Positions 7,536 to 16,182 are shown, numbered from the stretch's first letter. The stretch: 32,128 bases of DNA from Chloroflexota bacterium (GCA_022616515.1 JAKEEQ010000406.1:1-32128); one strand, 5' to 3'. Numbers and translations are program-made. The notes: generated from the letters alone by a model not told the origin.

Positions 7536-7598
7536 ACGGCTGTTGCAGCCGTCGGGGATATGTTCACAGGAGTATAACACGCTTGCCCGGCAAAGCGT
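7536..7598. other. Two small hairpins upstream of the EtfD-like gene
   Basis: ACGGCTG-TTG-CAGCCGT at 7536-7552 is a perfect stem. ACGCTTGCCCGGCAAAGCGT at 7579-7598 is a stem with one bulged A. They lie between the stop of the small membrane protein (7621) and the EtfD-like start (7495). Neither is followed by a clear T-run, so a terminator or leader role is uncertain. Confidence 0.35.
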
Positions 7599-7620
7599 AA
7601 CGCTAAATCGGTAGACACAT

Positions 7621-7896
7621 TTATCTCCTGAGGAACCAATCCAGCAGATAAACCAGCGTAAATTTGTAGCCCATGCCAATGATGAAGAAAAATCCCACAA
7701 ACAGTACAATCGCCCACCACCAGCGCAAGTCGTTCGCCAGTGCAATGCCTATCGACAACAAGACCAGTGAGGGCAGCATGACATCATCGAACATCATGGC
7801 AGCGCCCATCGTGTCGTGATTGGCCGGGCGTGTATCACGAATATAGTAGATCGTTGCTGCCACTATTCCTACAGTCCGATACCCGTCAAAATCCAT
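7621..7896 (-). CDS. Small membrane protein of unknown function
   Basis: A 91-residue protein with two or three hydrophobic segments: VMLPSLVLLSIGIALANDLR and WWWAIVLFVGFFFIIGMGYKFTL, and a milder one near the start. It ends in LLDWFLRR, a basic end likely to face the cytoplasm. The gene starts 19 bases after the EcsC-like gene's stop on the same strand, so the two are probably co-transcribed. The ribosome site is poor: AGG touches the ATG. An internal ATG pair around MMFDDVMLPS is an alternative start. No family recognised. Confidence 0.5.
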   Translation of the reverse strand: MDFDGYRTVGIVAATIYYIRDTRPANHDTMGAAMMFDDVMLPSLVLLSIGIALANDLRWWWAIVLFVGFFFIIGMGYKFTLVYLLDWFLRR

Positions 7897-7915
7897 CCTG
7901 CTATCATTCGAGGGT

Positions 7916-8530
7916 CTAGCGCTGCTTCTGGCGCAGATAATACTTCCTCGCCACCTCGCCCATGGCGCGGGTGGTGGCGTAATTCAGGCCAAAGCCCAGC
8001 ACCGCTCCCAGAAGGGGAATCAATTTGGCAAATGATTTTTCCGCTACAATCACCATGATGCGGCGAGAAACGCTGGTGCTAATGCGCTGCCCGCTGGCAA
8101 TGGCGACCTGTTTGGCGGTGTTGCTGGCCTGAAGCCGGAGGGCCTTTTCCAGTGACAGGGTATCGGTGGTCCTTTCACCCTCATAGGCCCATGCCAGAAA
8201 TTGCAGCATCGTGGCTTGAATTCTGGCCGAGGAGTACATATCGACTGCCAGCCCAATCGGCAGCAGGAATATCCCGCCGACGCTGGTTATTCCGCCCACA
8301 ATCGCTGAACGCAGAGCTTGTTTGCGAATGACGCGACCTGCCAGTGTCTCAGTGGAGGCATCCGGGTATTTTTGTTTGAGTTGATTAAACTCGGCGCGTA
8401 CTTCATCTATTTCGGGCACAATGAAGCGATTGCCCTGGCGAATCGCCCATACGGAGAGCATTACAATAATAACAAAGGGGAATAAGCAGCATAATACCAG
8501 CAAAATGAGGATATTATCTGAATCGGTCAT
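7916..8530 (-). CDS. EcsC-like membrane-associated protein
   Basis: A 204-residue protein with an N-terminal transmembrane helix (ILILLVLCCLFPFVIIVMLS). A charged helix follows (EIDEVRAEFNQLKQKYPDAS), then a glycine-rich hydrophobic hairpin (SAIVGGITSVGGIFLLPIG). Near the C-terminus KLIPLLGAVLGFGLNYATTR precedes AMGEVARKYY. This last block (P-x-x-GA-x-x-G-x-x-N-x-x-x-T-x-x-x-G-x-x-A) is characteristic of EcsC-type proteins, named after the third gene of the Bacillus ecs ABC transporter locus. The biochemical role is not known. No ABC gene is adjacent here. Confidence 0.65.
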   Translation of the reverse strand: MTDSDNILILLVLCCLFPFVIIVMLSVWAIRQGNRFIVPEIDEVRAEFNQLKQKYPDASTETLAGRVIRKQALRSAIVGGITSVGGIFLLPIGLAVDMYSSARIQATMLQFLAWAYEGERTTDTLSLEKALRLQASNTAKQVAIASGQRISTSVSRRIMVIVAEKSFAKLIPLLGAVLGFGLNYATTRAMGEVARKYYLRQKQR

Positions 8531-8655
8531 ATGCCAAAGACCTTTCGTCAGCAGAGCGTGTCGAAATGTTCGTTTGTAAAATCAAACGTGATTTCAGAGT
8601 ACCGCATTATCGTTTGTGCAACAATAGATTCTTCAATGGCAACTCTTTAAGGGTT

Positions 8656-8682
8656 GAAAGCGAGGTTTTGCACCCCGCTTTC
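8656..8682 (-). terminator. Hairpin after the methyltransferase gene
   Basis: GAAAGCG and CGCTTTC close a stem extended by a GG/CC pair past a mismatch, with a 7-base loop. It lies 38 bases beyond the methyltransferase stop (8720). No clear T-run follows, so terminator function is only probable. Confidence 0.4.
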
Positions 8683-8719
8683 GTGAATGGTGAAAGATCC
8701 CGGATGACTGGGAGGTTCC

Positions 8720-9520
8720 CTATCTGGTTGCGCTCACCAGGATGACGGGATTTGGAATTACATATTCTCCATTATGCTTGAAGGTATCTGCTGCTTTCCG
8801 TACATCGGCTTCAATCGCCTTCCGCAGCGTGTTCGGCAGTGCGTCCATATTGGCCCAATCCTCAAAGCCATTCAGGTAAGACTCCATTGATGACAGTCGC
8901 CACGCAATGTCAAGTTCGCGGACACTAGAATCACGAAATCCTGCTTCCTGAAGCAGCTTATGAAAGGCATTGAAGTCACTGACGCCGAACAACGGACCAT
9001 GTGGAAGTTCCGCCGTGTCAGCATGGTTTTCCATAGCCGCGAAGAATAATCCAAAAGCTGCCAGTTTGGTGGGATCGGCCCATACGGTAAAGGCAACTTT
9101 TCCACCATCATGCAGGACGCGCCGTGCTTCCGTTAAGAACTGCTGTGGACGTCCCAAATGATGCACAGCCAGATTGCTAATCACAGCATCGAATTCTCCA
9201 TCCTTGAACGGCAGATCAGCGGCGTTGGCTTCTTTAAATTCAATATCCGGGTAGTGCTGGCGCGCTTCGGCAAGCATCGCAGTTGAGAAATCGATGCCTA
9301 TCACGACGCTACCACGTTCTTGGACCGCGCCTGCCGCATTGCCGGGACCCGTTCCCACATCCAATACCCGGCTGCCTTCGCTGATGTTTGCTGCATCCAG
9401 CAGGGCTGGAATGGCTTCGCTGGTCAGAACACCAAACGTATCCATGTATCGTTTTGCACAACGCGACCAGACAGCATGCTCAAATTGGGTGACCTCGTCG
9501 GGGCTAAATGTAGTTGTCAT
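8720..9520 (-). CDS. UbiE-type class I SAM-dependent methyltransferase
   Basis: A 266-residue protein; AAGGAAG precedes the ATG at 9518-9520. Motif I is VLDVGTGPGNAAGA (about 52-65), motif II VIGIDFSTAMLAEA, and the post-motifs are FDAVISNLAVHHL and EARRVLHDGGKVAFTVWA. These are the features of the UbiE/COQ5-like Methyltransf_11 group, which methylates small molecules. The C-terminal ~90 residues carry the substrate pocket and give no specific clue. The gene is divergent from the LuxR/NB-ARC regulator starting at 9655, with a palindrome at 9559-9572 between them, so it may be a target of that regulator (inference). Confidence 0.85.
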   Translation of the reverse strand: MTTTFSPDEVTQFEHAVWSRCAKRYMDTFGVLTSEAIPALLDAANISEGSRVLDVGTGPGNAAGAVQERGSVVIGIDFSTAMLAEARQHYPDIEFKEANAADLPFKDGEFDAVISNLAVHHLGRPQQFLTEARRVLHDGGKVAFTVWADPTKLAAFGLFFAAMENHADTAELPHGPLFGVSDFNAFHKLLQEAGFRDSSVRELDIAWRLSSMESYLNGFEDWANMDALPNTLRKAIEADVRKAADTFKHNGEYVIPNPVILVSATR

Positions 9521-9558
9521 AATGTTTTCTTCCTTACTCCTATCGATGTCATTAACCT

Positions 9559-9572
9559 ACAGTGTTCACTGT
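9559..9572. promoter_or_regulatory. Palindromic candidate operator in a divergent promoter region
   Basis: ACAGTG-TT-CACTGT is an inverted repeat with perfect 6-bp arms. It sits in the 134-base gap between the divergent methyltransferase (start 9520) and the LuxR-type regulator (start 9655). Dyad symmetry of this size fits a dimeric HTH protein; binding is not shown. Confidence 0.4.
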
Positions 9573-9654
9573 GAAAAAATCACCTACCGGGCAGGGGTGA
9601 ATCAGGGAGGTTTTGGGAAGGGGAAGAAAGACTCACCTAACTTTGGAATCTGCT

Positions 9655-11979
9655 ATGATGAAAGCGAGTATATTCGATGAGGGTAAAAATTTGTCTAAGA
9701 ACGAAGAAGCAACTGACAGTCTGACCCCTCGTGAGATGGACGTTCTGCGACTGTTGGCTGAAAATTACTCGAACCGCGAAATCGCTCATGCGCTTGTTCT
9801 CAGTCCCGGTACGGTGAAGTGGTATAACAAGCAAATTTATAACAAGCTTGTTGTTAACAGTCGCGAGAAAGCTGTCGCCGTTGCCAGACAAATGGGAATC
9901 CTGGCCCGTGACGCCAATCACAGCCTCGCTCACAATCTGCCTGGTTGGATAACTCCGTTCATCGGGCGCAAACAGGAACTGAAAGACCTGACAGATTTAC
10001 TTACAAATTCCGAGGTTCGTCTGGTGACCATTATGGGGTCGGGTGGCATGGGTAAAACGCGGCTGGCGCTGGAAGCGGGCAGATATTTCGTTTATACGAT
10101 TTATGAAGGTGTGTTCAACGACGGCATCTATTTTGTTGACCTCGCTCCGGTGAGTACTTCAGATAGCATCATCACCGCCATAGCCGATGCTGTGGATTTT
10201 CAATTTGCCACCGACCAGCGTGACCCGCAGCAGCAACTGCTGGACTATCTGAAGCACAAGAACGTGCTGCTTATTCTCGATAACTTTGAGCATTTACTGG
10301 ATAGTGCGGGGGTCATAACTGAGTGCTTACGTGCGGCAGCGGATGTTACTATGTTGGTGACATCTCGCGTGCGTCTAAATCTGAGTAGCCAGACAACAGT
10401 CAAGCTGACTGGTTTGGACTATCCAGTCAAACAACGCGCAGAAGATGCGCTCAAGTGTAATGCGGTCCAGCTATTCATACAGTCAGCGCAGCGCGTGCGC
10501 CATGACTTCGTCCTCGAACCTGACGATGTGTCCCATGTAGTGCGGATTTGTCGTCTTGTCCAGGGTTTGCCGCTGGGCATCATTCTGGCGGCAACATGGG
10601 TTGAAATTTTATCGCTGCCGGAGATCGATCACGAACTTACCCGCAGCATTGACTTTCTGGCGTCGGAGCAGCGTGATCTGCCACGGCGATTGCGCAGCAT
10701 TCGCGCTGTTTTTGAGTACTCATGGAATCTGATGAGTGACGCTGAAGCGAACATCTTCATGAAACTGTGTGTCTTCCGGGGCGGATTTACACGCGACGCC
10801 GCTCACGAGGTTGCCAGTGCTGATTTACGGATTTTGATCAACCTGACCAATAAGTCCCTGATCCAGCATGAGGCCAACCGGGGACGCTACAGTATCCATG
10901 AATTGCTGCGCCAATACACATCTCAACAGCTACAGAGCAGCGGTCAGTGGGACTCCGCACAACATCAGCATGCCCAATACTATGCACAACTCGCTGAACG
11001 TGCTGCACCAGAATTGAGGCTCGCCAATCAGGAACAGTGGTTTCACACACTTGAACTAGAGCACGACAACCTGCGGGCAGCAATAGCATGGTCGTTGGAC
11101 AGTGGCGAAGTCACTGTGGGTCTACGTATCATTACTGCCCTACGGGATTTCTGGTTTTATGAAGGCTATCATGTTGAAGCCTACCAGTGGTGTGAACGCG
11201 CACTGAAGCATGTCTCCCAAATACATCCCATTTTGCAGGGCAGATTGCGACTCACCGCAGGACTTATTGCCTGGGCACGTCATCAGATGGACGAAACCAG
11301 ACACTATTGGGAACAAGCATTGACTATATTTCAAGAAACAGGAGAGCGCCGTTATGCAGCGTGGGCACTGGGCTATCTGGGTGGCAGCAAGTTTGGCATC
11401 GATCAGTCTGGTTATGAGGACGATGTCGTCCGTATCGAAGCGGCAATTGATACGCTGCGTAAGCTTAATGACCTGCCTGGTGTCGCTCAGATGTTAAACA
11501 TTCTGGGTAACGTTCATCGCATTCCACAACACTATGATCAGGCAAAACTGGCCTATGAGCGTTGTCTGGGAATAGTCCGTCAGACAGGAGAAAAACGCCG
11601 CGAGAGCATCATTCTCAGTAATCTTGCCCTGGTGGCATATGCTGAGGCAGACTATGAATTGGTCAAAGTATATTCTCAAGACGGCGTGAGCATCGCCTAC
11701 GAAATAGGATTCAAATTAATTCTCGCCGAGTGCCTGCATACACTGGCGGGCTTTCTTGGTGCAGAAAATCGTGCGCCCGACGCTGCAAGATTGGCTGGAG
11801 CCGTTGATGCCTTTCACGAATATCAGGGACTTGTATTTGCCCCGAATGACCAACATTATCACGACCGGATAAGGAACGATCTGCGCCAGCACATGGATGA
11901 CGAGACATTCCAAGCTTACTGGCATCAAGGTTACCAGATGTCCATTGACGCAGCGGTTGAATTTGTGTTGAGTATATAA
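9655..11979 (+). CDS. N-terminal LuxR-HTH, NB-ARC ATPase, TPR signal-transduction regulator
   Basis: A 774-residue protein using the ATG at 9655; a TTG at 9613 is in frame but AGGGAGG lies only two bases before it. Residues 22-80 are a LuxR-type HTH (LTPREMDVLRLLAENYSNRE, then SPGTVKWYNKQIYNKL). FIGRKQELKDL opens the ATPase; the P-loop is GSGGMGKTR (~127-135), Walker B is LLILDNFEHLL (~205-215), and a TSR sensor motif follows (TSRVRLN). A winged-helix-like region and TPR repeats fill the rest (for example GNVHRIPQHYDQAKLAYERC). This is the STAND class: ligand binding by the TPRs is thought to drive ATP-dependent oligomerisation. The HTH lies at the N-terminus, whereas MalT has it at the C-terminus. 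Ligand unknown; the divergent methyltransferase is a possible target. Confidence 0.85.
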   Translation: MMKASIFDEGKNLSKNEEATDSLTPREMDVLRLLAENYSNREIAHALVLSPGTVKWYNKQIYNKLVVNSREKAVAVARQMGILARDANHSLAHNLPGWITPFIGRKQELKDLTDLLTNSEVRLVTIMGSGGMGKTRLALEAGRYFVYTIYEGVFNDGIYFVDLAPVSTSDSIITAIADAVDFQFATDQRDPQQQLLDYLKHKNVLLILDNFEHLLDSAGVITECLRAAADVTMLVTSRVRLNLSSQTTVKLTGLDYPVKQRAEDALKCNAVQLFIQSAQRVRHDFVLEPDDVSHVVRICRLVQGLPLGIILAATWVEILSLPEIDHELTRSIDFLASEQRDLPRRLRSIRAVFEYSWNLMSDAEANIFMKLCVFRGGFTRDAAHEVASADLRILINLTNKSLIQHEANRGRYSIHELLRQYTSQQLQSSGQWDSAQHQHAQYYAQLAERAAPELRLANQEQWFHTLELEHDNLRAAIAWSLDSGEVTVGLRIITALRDFWFYEGYHVEAYQWCERALKHVSQIHPILQGRLRLTAGLIAWARHQMDETRHYWEQALTIFQETGERRYAAWALGYLGGSKFGIDQSGYEDDVVRIEAAIDTLRKLNDLPGVAQMLNILGNVHRIPQHYDQAKLAYERCLGIVRQTGEKRRESIILSNLALVAYAEADYELVKVYSQDGVSIAYEIGFKLILAECLHTLAGFLGAENRAPDAARLAGAVDAFHEYQGLVFAPNDQHYHDRIRNDLRQHMDDETFQAYWHQGYQMSIDAAVEFVLSI

Positions 11980-12453
11980 TCAGTTGGCGGCGCTGTGCCA
12001 CAATAACCACTAAAAAAGGATTGCCGGAGCAGCCCTTAAATTTGGTGGGGAGCCAAGATTTATCGTAGTTGTTTGATGTAGCGCCGGATGGCAAAACCAT
12101 GCTCCAGATAGTGATCGATAGTGTTGCTGGTGACATATTGCAAGAGTGTGACGCTATTCAGCATCACGCTTTCCCACCACACCGATTTTTGGAGATGGGT
12201 GGAAGTGTATTTTCGCCTTTCTAAAAGGTACATCAGGCATATCGCGGTTGACCACCAGACTTTTTCAATCAATGGCAGGTGCGATACACTAGGGGTAGTG
12301 GTGATTTACCCCTCCGGCGCTCGGCGTCAACTTTCCCGTTCAGGGTTTGACGCAGGCAGGACGTGCAACGGCACGTCCCTACGCACACTTATGTGCCGGT
12401 GGGGGTGGGATAAGCACCACGCGCATACTTTTTGCACACAGGATTTGAGGATC
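11980..12453. other. 474-base gap with one palindromic repeat and a possible gene remnant
   Basis: No gene is confidently placed. On the minus strand 12272-12060 is open (70 residues from a TTG, ending in YLEHGFAIRRYIKQLR) and continues open a short way upstream. Its amino-acid composition is protein-like, but no family was recognised; it may be the tail of a decayed gene. A REP-like palindrome lies at 12359-12382. The plus-strand frame running from 12121 into the next gene crosses that repeat and is not believed to be coding there. Confidence 0.4.
12359..12382. repeat. REP-like palindrome, single
   Basis: GGACGTGCAACGGCACGTCC at 12359-12378 followed by CTAC at 12379-12382. This is the same stem type as at 481, 17944, 23460 and 28268. 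A second palindrome at the expected distance is not clear; a weak GTGG/CCAC pair near 12408-12423 may be a decayed partner. Confidence 0.8.
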
Positions 12454-13164
12454 ATGTCCGACCTGCCAGCCCCTTTACTTGGTTGCCTGTACTGCCATTC
12501 CGAAGGGACCATCATCCAATCTGAAAACCGGCGGTTGTTCGGCATCGGGGAAGCCATGCCCAATATCACCTGTAATGTGTGCGGCTCGGTGGCGGTGCTG
12601 GAGCATAATGAGGGCAAGGACTGGCGAATCCGCTACAAAAAAACCAACCGCGACCGCGAATATTTTTTCTCGTCGATTCATCTGGGCCGGGTGGGCTGGA
12701 TAGATGCCGATACCGCCCTTGAAATCAGCACCATGTCTTTTGTGCAGCGCCAGCGCGTCCAGCAATCACGGCGCGGCAATTTAAGCTGGCTGAAACCCAT
12801 TAGCCTCGATCCGCCCCCGCCCCTGATTGACCCCACCGAAATCATCTACCTGCAATTTCGCTATGTCACTTACCAGCAGGGCCAGCGCGGGCGTTTTTCA
12901 CGAGCGGATGACGTCATTGTCGATTCCGGCAGTTTTTATATCACCGACGATTACCTGCATCTGCTGGGCACGAAACGTAGCTGGAACACCAAACTGACCG
13001 ACATCCGCAAGGTCGATTTTGATGACGAGGCGTGGTATGTCTATCTGAAAAATAACGAACTCAACGAGTATTATCGCGGCGATAACCCCGAAGAGCCGAC
13101 GATTATGGACGCCCAACTCGTCGCCAGCGTGATTCAGGCGCTGCGTGGCAAGGCGGGGGGATAG
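12454..13164 (+). CDS. Zinc-ribbon protein with a C-terminal PH-like domain, unknown function
   Basis: A 236-residue protein; the ATG at 12454 has GAGG just upstream, and upstream in-frame sequence crosses a palindromic repeat. Two CxxC knuckles, C11-x2-C14 and C40-x2-C43 (CLYC and CNVC), make a zinc ribbon typical of proteins that contact nucleic acid or other proteins. Residues ~150-230 are beta-rich and end in a helix: ADDVIVDSGSFYITDDYLHL, then WNTKLTDIRKVDFDDEAWYV. The pattern of a strand-rich sheet with a final helix (AQLVASVIQALRG) resembles bacterial PH-like domains. No catalytic residues are visible. It is followed by the ferredoxin reductase gene at 13334 but probably has separate control. 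Confidence 0.65.
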   Translation: MSDLPAPLLGCLYCHSEGTIIQSENRRLFGIGEAMPNITCNVCGSVAVLEHNEGKDWRIRYKKTNRDREYFFSSIHLGRVGWIDADTALEISTMSFVQRQRVQQSRRGNLSWLKPISLDPPPPLIDPTEIIYLQFRYVTYQQGQRGRFSRADDVIVDSGSFYITDDYLHLLGTKRSWNTKLTDIRKVDFDDEAWYVYLKNNELNEYYRGDNPEEPTIMDAQLVASVIQALRGKAGG

Positions 13165-13333
13165 TGCGTCCAGGATTAACGTTTATCCTTGTTTGAGGCC
13201 ATTTGGTTGTCAAGGTAACAAATTGCAGGTATTTTCATGTTAAATTTTCTTTTTCGTTTCATCTGGTTGTGTTATGGTAGTGGTGGTTTACGGCTAAAGC
13301 GCCGACAAAAAGAGACGTTCATCTGGAGACATT

Positions 13334-14758
13334 ATGGATAATAGACCAGGCAGCCCCGAAAATCCCGTTCGCGTTGCAGTCATCGGTTCCGGGCCATCCG
13401 GCTTTTATGCGGCAGAGGCATTGCAGAAGCAAACGGATTTCGCAGTTGAAATTGACATGTTCGACCGTCTGCCTACCCCACATGGTCTTGTGCGGGGTGG
13501 CGTCGCGCCGGACCATCCGAAAATTAAGTCGGTAACCCGCATCTACGACAAAATTGCCGCCCATGAGAATTTCCGCTTTTACGGCAATGTTGAATTTGGC
13601 ACCAACCTGACCCACGCTGATTTTCTAAATTACTATCACCAGATTGTGTATGCCGTGGGTGCGCAAACCGACAAATCACTGGAAATCCCCGGCGAAGAAT
13701 TGCCCGGCAGCCATGCCGCCACCGAATTTGTGGCATGGTATAACGGCCATCCCGATTATCGCCACTTTGAATTTGACCTGACACAGGAAACCGCCATTGT
13801 GGTGGGTGTCGGTAATGTGGCGATGGACGTGGCTCGTATTCTGGCCCGCTCCTATGATGAATTGTTTCAGACGGATATTGCTGATTATGCGCTGGACGCC
13901 TTAAAGAACAGCAACGTTAAGACCATCTACGTGCTGGGGCGTCGTGGCCCGGCGCAGGCCAAGTTCACCAACAAGGAAATCCGCGAATTTGGTGAAATGG
14001 AAGAGAGCAACGTCATTGTCGAGCCGGATGAGGTCGAAATCGACCCGATCAGCCAGGAATATCTGGACACCGAGGCGGATCGCAACGAAATAACCAACGT
14101 CCAAATCCTCAAGGAATTCTCCCAGCGCGAACCGGACCCCTCCAAGCCGAAGAAGGTTATCTTCCAATTTCTGGTATCACCAGTCGAAATCGAAGGCAAG
14201 GATCGCGTTGAGTCGGTCAAAGTCGTCAAGAACGAATTGTATAAGAATGAACGCGGCAGTGTGCGCCCCCGCAGCATCGACCGTGTCTACGACATCCCCG
14301 CCGGGTTGATTTTCCGCTCGGTAGGTTATCAGGGCGTGGCCCTGCCCGAAGTGCCCTTCCGCGACGATTGGGGCACGATTCCCAACGAAAAAGGCCGCAT
14401 CCACGTCTGGCTGGACGGCAACAAGGGCGCGGTCGTGCCCGGTGAATATGTGGTGGGCTGGATCAAGCGCGGTCCCAGCGGCGTTATCGGCACGAACAAG
14501 CCGGACTCGGTGGAAACCGTTGAGATGATGCTGGAAGACTTGAGGAACAACATCACTCTCAAGCCCGAAAACACCACCCGCGAAGCCTTCGAAAATCTGC
14601 TGCATGAACGCAATATTCACTATGTAACCTATGCGGACTGGCAGCGTCTGGATGAACTTGAAATCGCCAGCGGCGAGGCACTGGGCCGTCCCCGTGTGAA
14701 GTTCACTACTGTTGAAGATATGCTCAACGCTTTGAAGCAGGGTACTCCGGCGAAATAA
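13334..14758 (+). CDS. Ferredoxin-NADP+ reductase, adrenodoxin-reductase/FprA type
   Basis: A 474-residue flavoenzyme with GGAG seven bases before the ATG. Residues 14-28 carry the FAD dinucleotide fold (VAVIGSGPSGFYAAEAL). The family signature PTPHGLVRGGVAPDHPKIK follows at about 47-65. The NADPH-binding loop is VVGVGNVAMDVARIL (~157-171), and the second FAD contact is YVVGWIKRGPSGVIGTNKPD (~371-390). Length and motif order match adrenodoxin-reductase-like enzymes (FprA in actinobacteria), which pass electrons between NADPH and small ferredoxins. No ferredoxin gene is adjacent. The C-terminus (~400-474) has the helical extension typical of this subgroup. A strong terminator follows at 14785. 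Confidence 0.9.
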   Translation: MDNRPGSPENPVRVAVIGSGPSGFYAAEALQKQTDFAVEIDMFDRLPTPHGLVRGGVAPDHPKIKSVTRIYDKIAAHENFRFYGNVEFGTNLTHADFLNYYHQIVYAVGAQTDKSLEIPGEELPGSHAATEFVAWYNGHPDYRHFEFDLTQETAIVVGVGNVAMDVARILARSYDELFQTDIADYALDALKNSNVKTIYVLGRRGPAQAKFTNKEIREFGEMEESNVIVEPDEVEIDPISQEYLDTEADRNEITNVQILKEFSQREPDPSKPKKVIFQFLVSPVEIEGKDRVESVKVVKNELYKNERGSVRPRSIDRVYDIPAGLIFRSVGYQGVALPEVPFRDDWGTIPNEKGRIHVWLDGNKGAVVPGEYVVGWIKRGPSGVIGTNKPDSVETVEMMLEDLRNNITLKPENTTREAFENLLHERNIHYVTYADWQRLDELEIASGEALGRPRVKFTTVEDMLNALKQGTPAK

Positions 14759-14784
14759 CGACCAGTAGTTTCGTTTCATGGAGA

Positions 14785-14811
14785 GGCGGGCAGGTGATGC
14801 TCGCCTTTTTT
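14785..14811 (+). terminator. Rho-independent terminator after the reductase gene
   Basis: GGCGGGCA (14785-14792) pairs with TGCTCGCC (14798-14805), eight pairs with one G-U, loop GGTGA, followed directly by TTTTTT. Confidence 0.9.
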
Positions 14812-14863
14812 GCTGCCTGTGGTATCCTGTGCGGAGCAAAATCAGCACCCGGATAGCATACAC

Positions 14864-15376
14864 ATGACAACCGCAAAAACGTCTATTTCTATTGACAAGT
14901 CGCTCCTTGAACGAGTCGAATCCCTCGCGCAGCACCTCAGTATCACGCACGATCAGCTTGTCGAGCTTGCCCTTGAAAAGCTCCTCAGCGACTACCAGCG
15001 AAGCGGCGAAACCAGCGTTCAGCCGGGTGGAGACAAAGCTGCCATCAATCAGGGCAGCATCTACTGGCTTCGGTCAGAGTTAGACATTCCCCATCCCCAT
15101 GTCGTCATTCAGGATAACCTCTTCAACCACAGCCGTATCAATACGGTGGTTGTGTGTGCCCTGACGTCGAATATTAAGCGTGTGAATATTCCGGGTAATG
15201 TTCTGCTTGAACCTGGTGAAGCCAATCTGCCCCGGCAGAGTGTAGTGGAAGTGTCGAAGGTCTCGACCGTCGATAAGGCACAGTTGGGTGAATACATTGG
15301 CTCACTGACGCAGCAGCGTATCAATCAAATACTGGCAGGTATGCGTTTCCAGCAAGTGTCCTTTTTCACACGCTGA
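14864..15376 (+). CDS. Single-chain fusion of an RHH antitoxin domain and a MazF/PemK toxin domain
   Basis: A 170-residue protein; ATG at 14864. Residues 4-46 read as a ribbon-helix-helix antitoxin domain: SISIDKSLLERVESLAQHLS, then THDQLVELALEKLLSDY. After a short linker, residues 62-165 follow the MazF/PemK fold: QGSIYWLRSEL, HPHVVIQDN, VVVCALTSNIKRVNIPGNVL, LPRQSVVEVSKVSTVDKAQL. MazF toxins are sequence-specific mRNA endonucleases. The Arg that usually precedes VVIQ is His79 here, while the conserved Thr (T101, in ALTSN) and Ser (S126) are present; an HPHVV variant may be a normal subgroup, so activity cannot be judged. In almost all known loci the two domains are separate, overlapping genes. 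No frameshift or internal start with a good ribosome site is evident at the junction. Confidence 0.8.
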   Translation: MTTAKTSISIDKSLLERVESLAQHLSITHDQLVELALEKLLSDYQRSGETSVQPGGDKAAINQGSIYWLRSELDIPHPHVVIQDNLFNHSRINTVVVCALTSNIKRVNIPGNVLLEPGEANLPRQSVVEVSKVSTVDKAQLGEYIGSLTQQRINQILAGMRFQQVSFFTR

Positions 15377-15576
15377 GTGGTGATATGGGTCGAATGGTCC
15401 ATCCCAAAATGGGTTAACCGGGGCATCAACGCTCTTTCACGCCTGCTAATGTGTAGTTGGATGTGCACAAGACGAAGCATCTACTCTTCTCAGGCAAACC
15501 TGCGAGGTTGTCGCTATTCCAAATTATCCCGGTCACTCATCCAGATAGAAAATAATACAGGAGTTATGATAACAAA

Positions 15577-16182
15577 ATGGAAGATCGCCAGCACACAATT
15601 GTCTCAATGCGCCTCGAAGATGCCGAAAGTGTCGGTCATGTGCTGGCCGACGCGTTTCAGGGCGAACCTAACTTTACCTACATGCTGTCCGATGATGAAA
15701 AGCGGCGCAACGTATTGCCCTGGTTCCTTACCGTGGCTGTGAAGGCGGGACATATCTATGGAGAAGTGTATACAACCCCCGACCTGCAAGGGGCCGCCGG
15801 TTGGCTCAGTCCCGGTAAGGAACTGGGATTAACCGAAATGCTGCGTACAGGTCTGATAAAGATGCCCTTCATGTTTGGATGGTCAGCATTTATGCGCTCA
15901 ATGCGCCTTAACAGTCAACTTGAAAAGATTCAGCAGAATATGGTGGGCGACCGGCGCTGGTATCTGATGGTTCTGGGCGTCGCACCGTCCGCGCAGGGCA
16001 AGGGACTCGGCGGGGCCTTAATGCAGCCTGTATTAGAACGGGCTGACGCAGCGGGGATTCCGTGCTATCTCGAAACATTTAGCGAACGCAATGTATCTTT
16101 TTATCAGAAACATGGCTTTACGGTACGGGCCAGCGGAACTATTGCCGGTGATGGACCGCCGTATTGGATAATGATGCGATAA
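15577..16182 (+). CDS. GNAT family N-acetyltransferase
   Basis: A 201-residue protein starting at the ATG at 15577; AGGAG lies 13 bases upstream, slightly far. Motif A of the acetyltransferase fold is LGVAPSAQGKGLGGALMQPV (about 129-148), with the Q-x-x-G-x-G/A loop that grips the acetyl-CoA pyrophosphate. YLETFSERNVSFYQKHGF near the C-terminus is motif B, with the N and Y residues common in small-molecule acetyltransferases. The N-terminal half (AESVGHVLADAFQGEPNFTY and on) is typical of GNATs annotated without a known substrate. The 200 bases before it (15377-15576) show no gene. Confidence 0.85.
   Translation: MEDRQHTIVSMRLEDAESVGHVLADAFQGEPNFTYMLSDDEKRRNVLPWFLTVAVKAGHIYGEVYTTPDLQGAAGWLSPGKELGLTEMLRTGLIKMPFMFGWSAFMRSMRLNSQLEKIQQNMVGDRRWYLMVLGVAPSAQGKGLGGALMQPVLERADAAGIPCYLETFSERNVSFYQKHGFTVRASGTIAGDGPPYWIMMR

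Noticed and set aside
12121-12453. N-terminal extension of the zinc-ribbon protein
   Set aside because: The extension crosses a REP palindrome and is unlike protein, while the ATG at 12454 has a ribosome site and starts at the zinc ribbon.
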